Assembly (NCBI RefSeq): GCF_014695775.1
Contig: NZ_JACJOX010000019.1
Coordinates: 1-41,575 of the forward strand
Direction of reading: 5' to 3'
DNA length: 41,575 nucleotides
Source of the DNA: Leptolyngbya sp. FACHB-60
GTDB taxonomy: Bacteria > Cyanobacteriota > Cyanobacteriia > Phormidesmidales > Phormidesmidaceae
The notes beneath the pieces are model-generated. The model was not told the origin of the DNA. It saw only the letters and a list, made by a program, of their open reading frames with translations, and did no database searches. Position numbers and translations under genes: made by a program. Positions 14,581 through 23,132 of this stretch are shown piece after piece (position 1 is the stretch's first letter; each line of letters starts with the position of its first letter).

Positions 14581-16920
14581 GTGGCCGATAATCATTGGTT
14601 GACAAGGGCCGAACGCGCCCTGGTTGTAGGGTCTGGCGTCGGTGCCGTGGCATCGATTGCCGCCCAAAACATTGCGCTGGCCTCGGCACCGCTCACGGTG
14701 CTGGCGGCGGTTGGGATACTCAACCGCAACCGCGTTGAGCAGCAGCTCGAAGAAGCCCAAGAAAAGCTCGCCCGCCAGCACCGCCAAACCGGGCACCGCC
14801 TCACCAACCTGAGCAAACAGGTGACGGCCATGCCTTCGCCCGAGGCGCTGACCAATTTTCAGCGGGCGGTGATGGAGCGCAACAACCATTCTTTCATCCG
14901 CCTTGCTAAGCAGATCAACGGCCTTAAAGCCCACGTTGACCAGCGCATTGAGGCGCTGCCCACCCCCGACCTGACTGACATTCACCAGCAGATTGCCCAC
15001 CTCCAGGAGCAGTCGGCTGCGGCCCAAGTGAGCTTCGAAAACCTCAACACCTATATACAGCGGCTAGCCACCACGCCTCGGGTAGAGGCTGCCGAAAACA
15101 AACTTTCCCAGGTCAAAACCGACCTGATGCAGACGCGAGTGAGCTTAGAAAACCTGCGTTCAGAAACACGCATTCTGGTCACCAATCTGCAAGACGCCCT
15201 GGGGCAAATCGATCGCCGCTGGCAGGAGTTTCCCCAGAGCAGTGCCCCTGGCCAGTACCGATCTGAACTGGGAGAGGTCGTCAAGGCCATGGCTGCCTTG
15301 GTGCCCCAGTCAGAATTTAGCCGACTAGTAGACCATGTCAAAGACCTGACTCGCCAGCAAACCCGCTTAGAGCAAGCCCTGACCAAAATTCCGGTGGGCA
15401 CGGTGAATGGGCTTCCGACGGCACCGCCCAGCACCGCCGAGCTAGAGCGCCTGACCGCTGAGGTGCAGCATTTGCAGCAGCAGGTCAACCGCCAAGAAAC
15501 CGCTGGCCAGACTCAGGAACAGGTACAGCAGGTAGTGTCACAGTACCTGGGGCAGGTGAAGGCCCAGGTAGCTCAGCTGGAGGGGGTGACGCGATCGCTC
15601 TCCGAACGCCAGCAGCAGTTCACTAGCCAGCTGGTCACCGCCCCCGACGACGCCGCCAACCGTAAAGCCCTGATGCAGCTAGCCCGACGGGTGCAGCAGA
15701 CCGAAACCGAGATCAAAACCTCGCGCCAAGAACCCGTGGCCACGGCCAAGCCGCTGCCCTTGCCCCAGCCCGAGTGGATCATTGACCTCCCCGTGGTCAA
15801 CGCCACCGAACCCCAGGCGATGGCCAGCCGCCATGCCCTAGAGACGGCCCTAAGAACGGCCACGCGGCGGGTGCTGCTGGTGTGGCCCTGGGCTAGCTAC
15901 GTCACCATCGACGACAGCCTGCTAGAGCAGTTTCGCCAGCTGCTCGATCGGGGCGGCCAGCTCGAAATTGGCTGGTGCCACCGGGGCGACCAGCACGACG
16001 GCCGCCTGGCCTGGCGCATTAGCCAGCGCTGGGGCACCGAGTCGAGCCAGCTCCAGTTGCTCAAGGCCTCCCTCAATCAGCTTTTGCCCCTGCGAGAAAA
16101 CTACCCCGATCGCTTCAAATTCAGAATCATGGGCACGGCTGAGAGCTATCTGGTCTGCGACAGCGGCAGCAGCACCCCCGCTGACAACACCCTAGGGAAC
16201 ACCTACGCCATCGTCAGCCTTAAGGCACTGCCCACCCAGAGCGCTGCCATCCCTGACCTAGATGCCAAGCTGCGCACCGCCGAACCTGCGGTCGTCCATG
16301 CCCTCATGCAGCGCTTCCACAACCCGACTATTCCCCCAGGGAACACGGTAGCTTTCTTTAACCGGGGCACCACCCGCCATGACCTGCGCGACCAGCCCGG
16401 CGCGATTAGCGACTACAGCCAGGTGATCAACCTCCAGCCCGACCACGCCATTGCTCTCAACAACCGCGGGGTGGCCCAGCTCGAACTCAACCAGGCCGTG
16501 GCCGCCGAGGCCGATCTAAGCGAGGCGATTCTGCAAAACGGCAAACTGTTTGCCCCCCTCTGCAACCGGGGCTGGCTGCGCCTAGAGCAGCGCCGCTACG
16601 CGGCGGCGATCGCCGACTTTACCCAGGCCATTGCCCTCAAGCCCCACCTGCCCATAGCCTACGTGTATCGGGGCAGCGCCCTGCAAAAGCTGGGCGACCT
16701 CAAAGGCGCAGTGCGTGACTACAGCGACGCCATTGCCTGCGGCGACCCCATTGCGCTGCCCTACTGCTACCGCAGCGCCGCCTACCAGAGCCAGGGCGAC
16801 CAGGCTAGGGCGATCGCCGATCTGGAGCGAGCCAGCGCCTACCTCGAAGCCCAGGGCGATCGCCAGGGGTTGTCCTCAGTGCAGCGCACCCTGAGCCGGT
16901 TGCAGAGTATGACGGCGTAG
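14581..16920 (+). CDS. Membrane-anchored coiled-coil protein with degenerate PLD-like region and TPRs
   Basis: A 779-residue protein starting at GTG, with AGGGG seven bases upstream. Residues 13-46 are hydrophobic (two short helices), probably a membrane anchor. Residues 50-385 are Gln/Glu/Leu-rich and almost continuously helical, a long coiled coil. Residues about 398-580 form an alpha/beta domain (WIIDLPVVNA, RRVLLVWPWASYVTID, GGQLEIGWCHRGD, FKFRIMGTAESYLVCDSG) that resembles half of a phospholipase-D fold but lacks the HxK motif. Residues about 589-765 are four to five TPRs (AFFNRGTTRHDLRDQPGAI, ALNNRGVAQLEL, YVYRGSALQKLGDLKGA). It is probably a scaffold or sensor at the membrane. Function unknown; no operon partner is apparent. 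Confidence 0.75.
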   Translation: MADNHWLTRAERALVVGSGVGAVASIAAQNIALASAPLTVLAAVGILNRNRVEQQLEEAQEKLARQHRQTGHRLTNLSKQVTAMPSPEALTNFQRAVMERNNHSFIRLAKQINGLKAHVDQRIEALPTPDLTDIHQQIAHLQEQSAAAQVSFENLNTYIQRLATTPRVEAAENKLSQVKTDLMQTRVSLENLRSETRILVTNLQDALGQIDRRWQEFPQSSAPGQYRSELGEVVKAMAALVPQSEFSRLVDHVKDLTRQQTRLEQALTKIPVGTVNGLPTAPPSTAELERLTAEVQHLQQQVNRQETAGQTQEQVQQVVSQYLGQVKAQVAQLEGVTRSLSERQQQFTSQLVTAPDDAANRKALMQLARRVQQTETEIKTSRQEPVATAKPLPLPQPEWIIDLPVVNATEPQAMASRHALETALRTATRRVLLVWPWASYVTIDDSLLEQFRQLLDRGGQLEIGWCHRGDQHDGRLAWRISQRWGTESSQLQLLKASLNQLLPLRENYPDRFKFRIMGTAESYLVCDSGSSTPADNTLGNTYAIVSLKALPTQSAAIPDLDAKLRTAEPAVVHALMQRFHNPTIPPGNTVAFFNRGTTRHDLRDQPGAISDYSQVINLQPDHAIALNNRGVAQLELNQAVAAEADLSEAILQNGKLFAPLCNRGWLRLEQRRYAAAIADFTQAIALKPHLPIAYVYRGSALQKLGDLKGAVRDYSDAIACGDPIALPYCYRSAAYQSQGDQARAIADLERASAYLEAQGDRQGLSSVQRTLSRLQSMTA

Positions 16921-17035
16921 GGGAACGGGGAAGATGAGGGAGATGAGGGAGGTAGGGGAGGTGGGGAAGTAACCGTTTCTTGTCTTCCTAATCTCCCCCA
17001 TCTCCTCTTTACCCATCTACCCCCTACTCCCTCAC
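16921..17035. repeat. Purine/pyrimidine intergenic inverted repeat
   Basis: A G/A-rich half (GGGGAAGATGAGGGAGATGA, 16925-16970) faces a C/T-rich half (TCTCCCCCATCTCCTC, about 16990-17035). The halves pair imperfectly around AACCGTTTCTTG. It lies between convergent genes and could end both transcripts, but its relation to the element at 1870 suggests a dispersed family. It extends slightly into the end of the membrane-protein gene. Confidence 0.6.
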
Positions 17036-17691
17036 GCCCCTACGCCCTCTACTGCCGGACTCTCCTCAATAGACGGCCTCAGCGCTAGATACAAACACGC
17101 GCCTATCAGAGGCAGGGCCAGTACCACCGCGACCACCCAGGGCTGACTCATGCCCCGGCGGGCCATATCGTCGCGCAGCAGCACCGGGAACAACAGCCAC
17201 AGGGCAACAAAGTCCAGCGACATAACGTGAATAAAGCGGCTGGTCTGCCACTGCTGCCAAAAATCGAGCCAGTCTCCTTTAAGTAATGCAAAGGCTGCCA
17301 GGGCGATCGCCCCCGCTGCTAGGGCCGCCCCCAGCCAGCGAGACTCGACCAGTCGCAGCAGCACACTTTTGGGGCCGCTAAAATTTGGGTTGGGCTGGCG
17401 CAGGGCCAGGTAGGGCAACAGCGCAAAGGCTCCTACCGCAAACGACACCAGCACAAAGGGCCAGGCCCGCTGCTTTTGTCCGTGGCCGTCTGTTAAAGCC
17501 ACCGCAGCATAGGCCATCGGCCAAATTCCCATGGCGTTAAATAGGGCAACAACGGTAGGGTTAATGCCCTCCCACGCGCCTGTGGAAAGTTTTAAGATCA
17601 GATCAGCGGTGTCAGGGTGATTGGGAGGAGCAAGTATAAACGCATACAAAATAAACCCGAGCCAAAGGCCCCAAAAAATAAATCGATTCAT
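17032..17691 (-). CDS. Polytopic membrane protein, DUF2834/Ycf49-like C-terminal part
   Basis: A 219-residue integral membrane protein with about six hydrophobic segments: FIFWGLWLGFILYAFIL, NAMGIWPMAYAAVAL, FVLVSFAVGAFALLPYLAL, LGAALAAGAIALAAFALL, FVALWLLFPVLL, and VVAVVLALPLIGACLYLAL. The C-terminal block SRFIHVMSLDFVALW followed by LLRDDMARRG resembles DUF2834/Ycf49-type proteins of cyanobacteria and plastids. Function is unknown. Its last codons overlap the neighbouring repeat, giving a low-complexity tail (EGVGA). It starts at an ATG facing the pentapeptide-repeat gene across a 324-base gap. Confidence 0.6.
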   Translation of the reverse strand: MNRFIFWGLWLGFILYAFILAPPNHPDTADLILKLSTGAWEGINPTVVALFNAMGIWPMAYAAVALTDGHGQKQRAWPFVLVSFAVGAFALLPYLALRQPNPNFSGPKSVLLRLVESRWLGAALAAGAIALAAFALLKGDWLDFWQQWQTSRFIHVMSLDFVALWLLFPVLLRDDMARRGMSQPWVVAVVLALPLIGACLYLALRPSIEESPAVEGVGA

Positions 17692-18015
17692 GCCTTGTCA
17701 AGTGCTAAGTTTCTCACCAAATTATCAAACAAAAGCAACGAAGTCTGTCAGCCTAGAAGAAAGCAAATAAGCTGTACTCAAGCCGCACAGACCCTATGGG
17801 CGGTGTTTGTTAAAAAATAATTAAACACATTTTGAACTGTAAATTTATGTTCCTGAGTCGTAGTTAAAGAAGCGTTAACCTTACTCATAAACCTCATTTT
17901 TAAGGTTGCTTTTCATACCCTCTTCACAGCCTGTATGCCCCAATTTTGGGAACCTGCCGTGCCCTTAGTCGCCCCCCGTGAGTCTGGCGCTTCCCCGGCT
18001 CACCATAGAAGCATT
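17692..18015. other. Divergent intergenic region, AT-rich, no gene seen
   Basis: This 324-base gap separates the leftward membrane-protein gene from the rightward pentapeptide gene and must carry both promoters. It is AT-rich around 17805-17900, with AACCTT/AAGGTT inverted arms near 17878-17913. An in-frame ATG at 17935 could extend the pentapeptide protein by 27 residues, but that part does not look conserved. I see no RNA gene. Confidence 0.5.
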
Positions 18016-18951
18016 ATGCACATTAAGTATTTTCTCGAGCTTTACGAAGCTGGCTATCGTGACTTCACCGGCGTTAGCCTGGCCGGTGGTGACTTTAGCC
18101 ACCACATTTTGGTAGACGTTGACCTCAGCCGCGCCAATCTCAAAGGTGCCAACCTCAGCCGCTCTTTTCTCACCCAGGCCAACCTCGACTACGCCACCCT
18201 CAACTGGGCGAACCTGAGCTTTGCCAAAATGAGCGAAATTCACCTGAACCAGGCCGATCTCACCAAAGCAAATCTGCGTGGATCCTTTTTAGTGCGGGCC
18301 GACCTGCGCAAGGCCAAACTTAGCGGCTGCGACCTGTGCCATGCCAACCTGCGCAATGCCGATTTGCGGGAGGCCAATCTCTGTGGCGCCAACCTGACCG
18401 GAGCCAATTTGCGCGGCGCGAATCTGAGCGGGGCCAACCTATCTTGGGCGCATCTCACCGGAGCCCGACTCAGTGGGGCCGACCTAGAGCGCACCTGCAT
18501 GGATGCCGTCAACCTGGAAGGAGCCTGGCTCAACGGCGTAGACCTGCACGGCATGAATTTGGCCGGGGCGAACCTCAAAGAGGCCAAACTCAACGGGGCC
18601 AATCTCGATCACGCCAACCTCAGCTCGGCCAATCTCACTCACACCACCATGCGCGGGGTGAGCCTAGTGGGGGCCAACCTCAGCGGTTCTGACCTCACTG
18701 GGGCCATATTGTGGAACGGCATGCTTGACGGTGTAGACCTTTCGCGGGCTGACCTCACCCGTGCCCACTTGGGGGAAGCGTCTCTCAAGGCAGCGGTGGT
18801 GGTGGGCACTGAGTTCACCGAGTCGGTGCTGCCGGCAGAAGCTCGTGCCTACCTCTACGAAACGGTGCAGGGGGAAACCCGTTGGACCCATCGTCCGGCG
18901 CGGGAAACCCTGAACCAGTCGCAGTTTGTCGATCGCATTCCCCAGCAGTAA
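18016..18951 (+). CDS. Pentapeptide-repeat protein
   Basis: From the ATG at 18016 the protein has 311 residues: a short N-terminal cap (MHIKYFLELYEAGYRDFTGV), then roughly 45 consecutive A(N/D)LxX pentapeptides (DLSRANLKGANLSRSFLTQA and similar) that would fold as a right-handed quadrilateral beta helix. It ends with a non-repeat tail (YLYETVQGETRWTHRP). Such proteins are abundant in cyanobacteria and mostly of unknown role. The regular Ala/Leu/Asn phase makes the minus-strand frames look falsely coding. The stop overlaps the next start (TAATG), so it is translationally coupled to cutA, which is an unusual partner. Confidence 0.85.
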   Translation: MHIKYFLELYEAGYRDFTGVSLAGGDFSHHILVDVDLSRANLKGANLSRSFLTQANLDYATLNWANLSFAKMSEIHLNQADLTKANLRGSFLVRADLRKAKLSGCDLCHANLRNADLREANLCGANLTGANLRGANLSGANLSWAHLTGARLSGADLERTCMDAVNLEGAWLNGVDLHGMNLAGANLKEAKLNGANLDHANLSSANLTHTTMRGVSLVGANLSGSDLTGAILWNGMLDGVDLSRADLTRAHLGEASLKAAVVVGTEFTESVLPAEARAYLYETVQGETRWTHRPARETLNQSQFVDRIPQQ

Positions 18952-19277
18952 TGTCGCCCCCATCGTTAGGAGTCGTTCTAGTCACTGCTGGTTCTGAGGC
19001 TGAGGCCGAGAGCCTGGCCCGCCATTTGGTAGAGGCCCGTCTAGCGGCCTGCGTCAGCGTGTTGCCGGTGCGTTCTGTTTACCGTTGGCAGGGCAGAATC
19101 CACGCCGAGCCCGAGTGGCAGCTGATCATTAAAGCCGACCTCAGCCAGTTTGATGCGCTCACCCAAGCCATTACCCAACACCACAGCTATGAGGTGCCCG
19201 AGATCATCGCTCTACCGATTGTGGCTGGTTTGCCCGATTACCTAACCTGGCTCCAGGCCCAGGTGCAGCCGTCCTAA
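18951..19277 (+). CDS. cutA: CutA-family protein (divalent-cation tolerance homologue)
   Basis: A 108-residue trimeric ferredoxin-like-fold protein. The family blocks are present: VLVTAGSEAEAESLARHLVE, ARLAACVSVLPVRSVYRWQG, EWQLIIKAD and YEVPEIIALPIVAGLPDYL. The start ATG overlaps the stop of the pentapeptide gene by one base. A longer frame from 18882 lies inside that gene and is not conserved. CutA was named for copper tolerance in E. coli, but in cyanobacteria its role is not established; the PII-like fold suggests a signalling or structural role. Confidence 0.92.
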   Translation: MSPPSLGVVLVTAGSEAEAESLARHLVEARLAACVSVLPVRSVYRWQGRIHAEPEWQLIIKADLSQFDALTQAITQHHSYEVPEIIALPIVAGLPDYLTWLQAQVQPS

Positions 19278-19281
19278 GAGC

Positions 19282-19310
19282 AAAAAAAGGGACCGGCCAA
19301 CGGCCAGTCC
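19282..19310 (-). terminator. Rho-independent terminator of the small exported-protein gene
   Basis: Read leftward, GGACTGGCC and GGCCGGTCC form a nine-base stem (one mismatch) with a three-base loop, followed directly by seven T (A-run at 19282-19288 on the plus strand). It ends the gene at 19356-19736. It may also slow transcription from cutA, which ends at 19277. Confidence 0.8.
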
Positions 19311-19355
19311 ACAATTTAACTACTCAAGGAGATTTGTAACCACAGTCAAGCCGAT

Positions 19356-19736
19356 CTAGCGGCGGTAGGCCAAAGCCACCTCACTCTCAATCTCAGCTGG
19401 CTCAGATACCAAAACTGTCTCAGTCTCGGTGGTTAGGCTCAGGTCAACTTCAGCCTCCAGGGCTGCCGCTTGGGCTTGCCAGCGCTGGCGCATTAGCAGA
19501 GTGCCACCGGATAGCAGAGCGGCGATCGCCCCTAAGCCACCCAGAGCTACGCCCAGAGCGTTACTGTTAGGCGAGGCCGCCCAAAAGCCACCAGGTCCAT
19601 CGCCCAACGTCGAAATTCCAGAATCACCCAAGTTAGACAGGGCACAGCCAGAGTATGCAATTCCAGGGCCAGCAGTAGCCAGAAGACCGGTCGCTACCAC
19701 AGAAGCCACCAGGGCAGAACGAGACAGGAGTTTCAT
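19356..19736 (-). CDS. Small exported or membrane protein of unknown function
   Basis: A 126-residue protein starting at ATG 19736. An upstream GTG at 19757 is in frame but less likely. The N terminus is a classic signal peptide (MKLLSRSALVASVVATGLLA, then TAGPGIAYS). After a Gly/Ser/Asp-rich stretch with two Cys-free turns comes a transmembrane helix (LGVALGGLGAIAALLSGGTL), then MRQRWQ and a Glu-rich tail. The layout of cleaved signal, short luminal or periplasmic segment, single helix and acidic cytoplasmic tail resembles PEP-CTERM-like or VPXXXP-type cyanobacterial surface proteins, but I do not see a defined sorting motif. A strong terminator follows it. Confidence 0.65.
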   Translation of the reverse strand: MKLLSRSALVASVVATGLLATAGPGIAYSGCALSNLGDSGISTLGDGPGGFWAASPNSNALGVALGGLGAIAALLSGGTLLMRQRWQAQAAALEAEVDLSLTTETETVLVSEPAEIESEVALAYRR

Positions 19737-20177
19737 GTCAGATAGAAAGAACGCCACAACGTAACGTCATTGTTGCGGCACTTGCACAATTCCACAGCTG
19801 CAAGGGCTACAGAATCTCAGAAAAATTACGGAAGGCGGTGGGAGAGATAGGGAAGAACGCCCTGAATGGTTAGGGCTGACATCGATTACGGCTCTCCTAT
19901 ACTCTTCACCTACAGACCAACCGTAAGCAGGGGCTGAAAAGCCGAATTCTGCACCTGGGGTGGATACCAGCTGCTATGAGGTCAGGAATTCCTGGCTTTT
20001 GGGCCTTACACCTAAAGAAAACCTTTGGGAGCATGGCCATCCCGAAAAAGTTGTTTAGGCTGTTGACAGTTTTGAGGGCAGCGGCATTCCGTTAACGTCC
20101 CACTACCCGCCCACCCTATAGTTTTCCGTAGAAACCCGTTTTAGACCTCCGACCGAACCGTTACCGAGAATATTGAT
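19737..20177. other. Intergenic region upstream of gnd with a 12-bp palindrome
   Basis: This 441-base gap holds no reading frame that I trust. It contains the perfect palindrome CAGGAATTCCTG at 19983-19994, flanked by CTGCTATGAGGT and GCTTTTGGGCC, and a TTGACA at 20063 that could be a -35 box for gnd. Short GC-rich arms in 19930-20010 (GGGGCTGAAAAGCC, CCTGGCTTTTGGGCC) could allow folding, so a small RNA is possible but not shown. Confidence 0.4.
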
Positions 20178-21602
20178 ATGGCACAGAGTTTTGGTGTAAT
20201 TGGGCTCGCCGTTATGGGCGAGAACCTAGCGCTTAACGTCGAGAGTAAGGGCTTCCCGGTGGCCGTGTACAACCGCACTGCCGCCGTGACCGAACGTTTT
20301 ATGGAAAAGCGTGCCCAGGGCAAAAATGTCAAGGCCACCTACAGCCTGGAAGAGTTTGTGCAGTCTCTAGAGCGGCCCCGACGCATTTTGGTCATGGTCA
20401 AGGCCGGGGCTCCGGTAGATGCTGTGATTGATCAGCTGCGCCCCCTGCTGGATGACGGCGACATGATTATGGACGGCGGCAACTCGCTCTACGAAGACAC
20501 CGAGCGCCGCACAAAGGATCTGGAATCTACGGGGCTGCGGTTTATCGGCATGGGGGTCAGCGGCGGTGAAGAGGGAGCGCTGCTTGGCCCCAGCTTGATG
20601 CCTGGCGGCACCCGCGCGGCCTACGACTCGATCGAGCCCATCGTCAAAAAAATTGCGGCTCAGGTGGATGACGGCCCCTGTGTCACCTACATTGGCCCTC
20701 GCGGCGCGGGTCACTACGTCAAAATGGTGCACAACGGCATTGAGTACGGCGATATGCAGCTGATTGCCGAAGCCTACGACCTGATGAAAAATGTGCTGGG
20801 TCTCGACCACAACCAGCTCTTTGACGTGTTTGCCGAATGGAATCTTACCGATGAGCTAGATTCCTTCCTGATTGAAATCACAGCCGACATTTTCACTAAC
20901 ATCGACAGCGAAACCAACAAGCCCCTGGTAGAGCTGATTACGGATGCGGCGGGTCAGAAGGGTACTGGTCGCTGGACGGTGATGAGTGCCCTGGAATTGG
21001 GAGTAGGCATTCCTACCATTACTGCGGCGGTCAACGCGCGGATTATGTCATCGATTAAAGAGGAGCGGGTGGCGGCCTCTAAGGAGCTGAGCGGCCCCTC
21101 GGCTAAGTTTGACGGCGATACTAAAACCGTGATCAACAAAATCCGCGACGCACTGTACTGCTCGAAGATCTGCTCCTATGCCCAGGGCATGGCGCTAATC
21201 GGCACCGCGTCTAAGGCTTATGAGTACGATGTCAACTTGGGTGAAACAGCCCGCATTTGGAAGGGTGGCTGCATTATTCGCGCGCGTTTCTTAAATAAGA
21301 TCAAGCACGCCTACGATGAAAACCCCAGCCTGCCCAACCTACTGCTGGCTCCCGAGTTTAAGCAGACGATTCTCGATCGCCAGACGGCCTGGCGAGAGGT
21401 GATCGCGATGGCGGCAACGTTTGGCATTCCGGTGCCGGCGTTTAGTGCGTCGCTGGATTATTTTGACAGCTACCGGCGCGATCGCCTGCCGCAGAATCTG
21501 ACTCAGGCGCAGCGCGACTACTTTGGGGCGCATACTTACCTGCGGGTCGATAAGGAGGGCACGTTCCATACCGAGTGGAAGAAGGCTCCGGCTCGGGTCT
21601 AA
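20178..21602 (+). CDS. gnd: 6-phosphogluconate dehydrogenase, decarboxylating
   Basis: Oxidises 6-phosphogluconate to ribulose 5-phosphate with NADP in the oxidative pentose phosphate pathway, the main route of glycogen use at night in cyanobacteria. The 474-residue length is standard for the long (E. coli-type) enzyme. Present are the NADP-binding GLAVMGENLA at the N terminus, the substrate-binding GVSGGEEGALLGPSLMPGG, the catalytic Lys segment GAGHYVKMVHNGIEYGDMQ, and the C-terminal helical dimer domain ending in FHTEWKK. It is followed by its own terminator, so it is probably monocistronic. Confidence 0.97.
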   Translation: MAQSFGVIGLAVMGENLALNVESKGFPVAVYNRTAAVTERFMEKRAQGKNVKATYSLEEFVQSLERPRRILVMVKAGAPVDAVIDQLRPLLDDGDMIMDGGNSLYEDTERRTKDLESTGLRFIGMGVSGGEEGALLGPSLMPGGTRAAYDSIEPIVKKIAAQVDDGPCVTYIGPRGAGHYVKMVHNGIEYGDMQLIAEAYDLMKNVLGLDHNQLFDVFAEWNLTDELDSFLIEITADIFTNIDSETNKPLVELITDAAGQKGTGRWTVMSALELGVGIPTITAAVNARIMSSIKEERVAASKELSGPSAKFDGDTKTVINKIRDALYCSKICSYAQGMALIGTASKAYEYDVNLGETARIWKGGCIIRARFLNKIKHAYDENPSLPNLLLAPEFKQTILDRQTAWREVIAMAATFGIPVPAFSASLDYFDSYRRDRLPQNLTQAQRDYFGAHTYLRVDKEGTFHTEWKKAPARV

Positions 21603-21639
21603 GGCGTTTCCTAAGGCTAAAGACCTCACTCACGCTTTT

Positions 21640-21673
21640 GCCGTCGATTCCACTAGGATCGGCGGCATTTTTT
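21640..21673 (+). terminator. Rho-independent terminator of gnd
   Basis: GCCGTCGATTCC pairs with GGATCGGCGGC (one bulge and a G-T pair) around a short ACTA loop. Six T follow at 21668-21673. It lies 38 bases after the gnd stop. Confidence 0.75.
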
Positions 21674-22035
21674 GCCTGTAGGGGTGAATGGTTATTCGCC
21701 CGATGCAATGTCTATGGCTTTGCTCAGGCTAGATGCTGTATCAGCATTGTCGCTTTGTGGAGGCTTGGGTTGTTGCGGCGCACAGTTATGGGTAGAGGCC
21801 AGATTTGCCGCCGGGGCCATTTCGCTGGCCCCAGACCCCCATCAAGAAGGACGTTCCGTCGTCCTTCACCTCACGGAAAGGAGTTATTTAATATCGGTTT
21901 AAACCCCTGTGCTGCAAAGTGGCCTTTAGGCAACTCCGGTAGACCAAGCAATGCTTTCCCATAGGGTAGGTAATGCTTACCCTTTTAACCACCGCTGCCT
22001 CGGTATAGTGAAGGCATCCCCTAGCTAAGAGTGTT
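21674..22035. other. Structured intergenic region between gnd and the glutathione transferase
   Basis: No convincing gene is seen in these 362 bases. There is a perfect stem-loop at 21846-21867 (GAAGGACG, loop TTCCGT, CGTCCTTC). An AAAGGAG follows at 21878-21884 without a following start codon. A small hairpin GGTAA-TGC-TTACC runs into CTTTT at 21969-21986. The series of folds just before the transferase gene could be a leader or a small RNA. Short frames here lack codon bias and family resemblance. Confidence 0.35.
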
Positions 22036-23019
22036 ATGGCTGGTCTCCCGCCGGGTTTGCTGATTCGCACCGCTAAGCAGATTTGGACGACGCTGTGGCA
22101 AACTATGATGGGGCAGATGGCCCCCAGCAGCAAGAGCGGTGACTACCAGCGGCCCGAGAGTGAGTTTCGGCAATGGATTCAACCGAATGGCCCCTATCCA
22201 CCCGCCGCAGGGCGCTATCAATTGATTGTGGGGATGGGCTGTCCGTGGGCGCACCGAACTTTGGTGACGCAGGCTTTGAAGGGATTGGAGGAGGCCATTT
22301 CAGTTCTCCCCGTCATCCCCTCCCCTGACGAAGGCTGCTGGGTGTTTGAAGCCCCCTTTCGCAGCTGTCGCACTCTGCCGGAACTCTACCGTCAGGCCCA
22401 GCCAGGTTACAAAGGGCGCGCCACAGTGCCGGTGCTGTGGGATACGCAGACGGCCAGCATTGTGAACAACGAAAGTGCCGAGATCATTGTGATTTTGAAT
22501 GAGGCCTTTAATGAGTGGGCGACTCAGCCAGAGGTCGATCTCTATTCAAGCCCACTAAAGGCAGACATTGACCAATGGAACGATCGCACCTACCAGGCCA
22601 TTAACAATGGCGTCTATCGCTGCGGCTTTGCCCAGACCCAGGCTGCCTACGATCGCGCCGTCACCGAGCTATTTGATGCGCTAGATGCGATCGACCAGGC
22701 TTTGGGGAATCGCTCCTACCTCTGCGGCGATGCGGTAACGCTAGCCGATGTACGGCTGTTTACCACGCTCTTTCGCTTTGATGTGGTCTACTACAGCCTG
22801 TTTAAGTGCAACCGCCGCCGCGTTCAAGACTACGCCCATCTCGGCCCCTACCTGCGGCGTCTGTATCAACTGCCTGGGGTAGCGGAGACCTGCGACATTG
22901 AGGCAGTCAAGCGCGACTACTACGGCAATCTGTTTCCCCTTAACCCCGGTGGCATCATTCCCTTCGGCCCAGATTTGGAGTATTTGAAAGCTCCCACTGA
23001 AGTGCTGTCCAGCCTGTAG
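22036..23019 (+). CDS. Glutathionyl-hydroquinone reductase (Xi-class glutathione transferase)
   Basis: Reduces glutathionyl-hydroquinones to free hydroquinones with glutathione. The 327-residue protein has the Xi-class signature GMGCPWAHRT, with catalytic Cys69 in CPWA, an N-terminal thioredoxin fold extended before it, TVPVLWD and VNNESAEII for glutathione binding, and an all-helical C-terminal domain (GDAVTLADVRLFTTLFRFD). The last residues, LNPGGIIPFGPDL, are also typical of the YqjG/ECM4 family. It stands alone between two intergenic regions. A role in quinone repair is plausible in a phototroph, but that is inference. Confidence 0.9.
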   Translation: MAGLPPGLLIRTAKQIWTTLWQTMMGQMAPSSKSGDYQRPESEFRQWIQPNGPYPPAAGRYQLIVGMGCPWAHRTLVTQALKGLEEAISVLPVIPSPDEGCWVFEAPFRSCRTLPELYRQAQPGYKGRATVPVLWDTQTASIVNNESAEIIVILNEAFNEWATQPEVDLYSSPLKADIDQWNDRTYQAINNGVYRCGFAQTQAAYDRAVTELFDALDAIDQALGNRSYLCGDAVTLADVRLFTTLFRFDVVYYSLFKCNRRRVQDYAHLGPYLRRLYQLPGVAETCDIEAVKRDYYGNLFPLNPGGIIPFGPDLEYLKAPTEVLSSL

Positions 23020-23132
23020 CAATTTCGCCCAATCTGAGCTAACCCCTTGAAGGTAAAGGAATTGGCGAGAGCCCGATGCCCAATTCATTGTTTCGACTGA
23101 ACTGGTGACGGCTACATACCAAAAAATTAGCT

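Noticed and set aside
18240..18602. Leftward frame of regular Arg/Leu/Ala/Pro repeats
   Set aside because: It is the complement of the pentapeptide-repeat DNA; the periodicity keeps the antisense frame open.
21672..21902. 76-codon rightward frame after gnd
   Set aside because: It begins right after the gnd terminator without a ribosome binding site and reads through the hairpin region; no conserved features.
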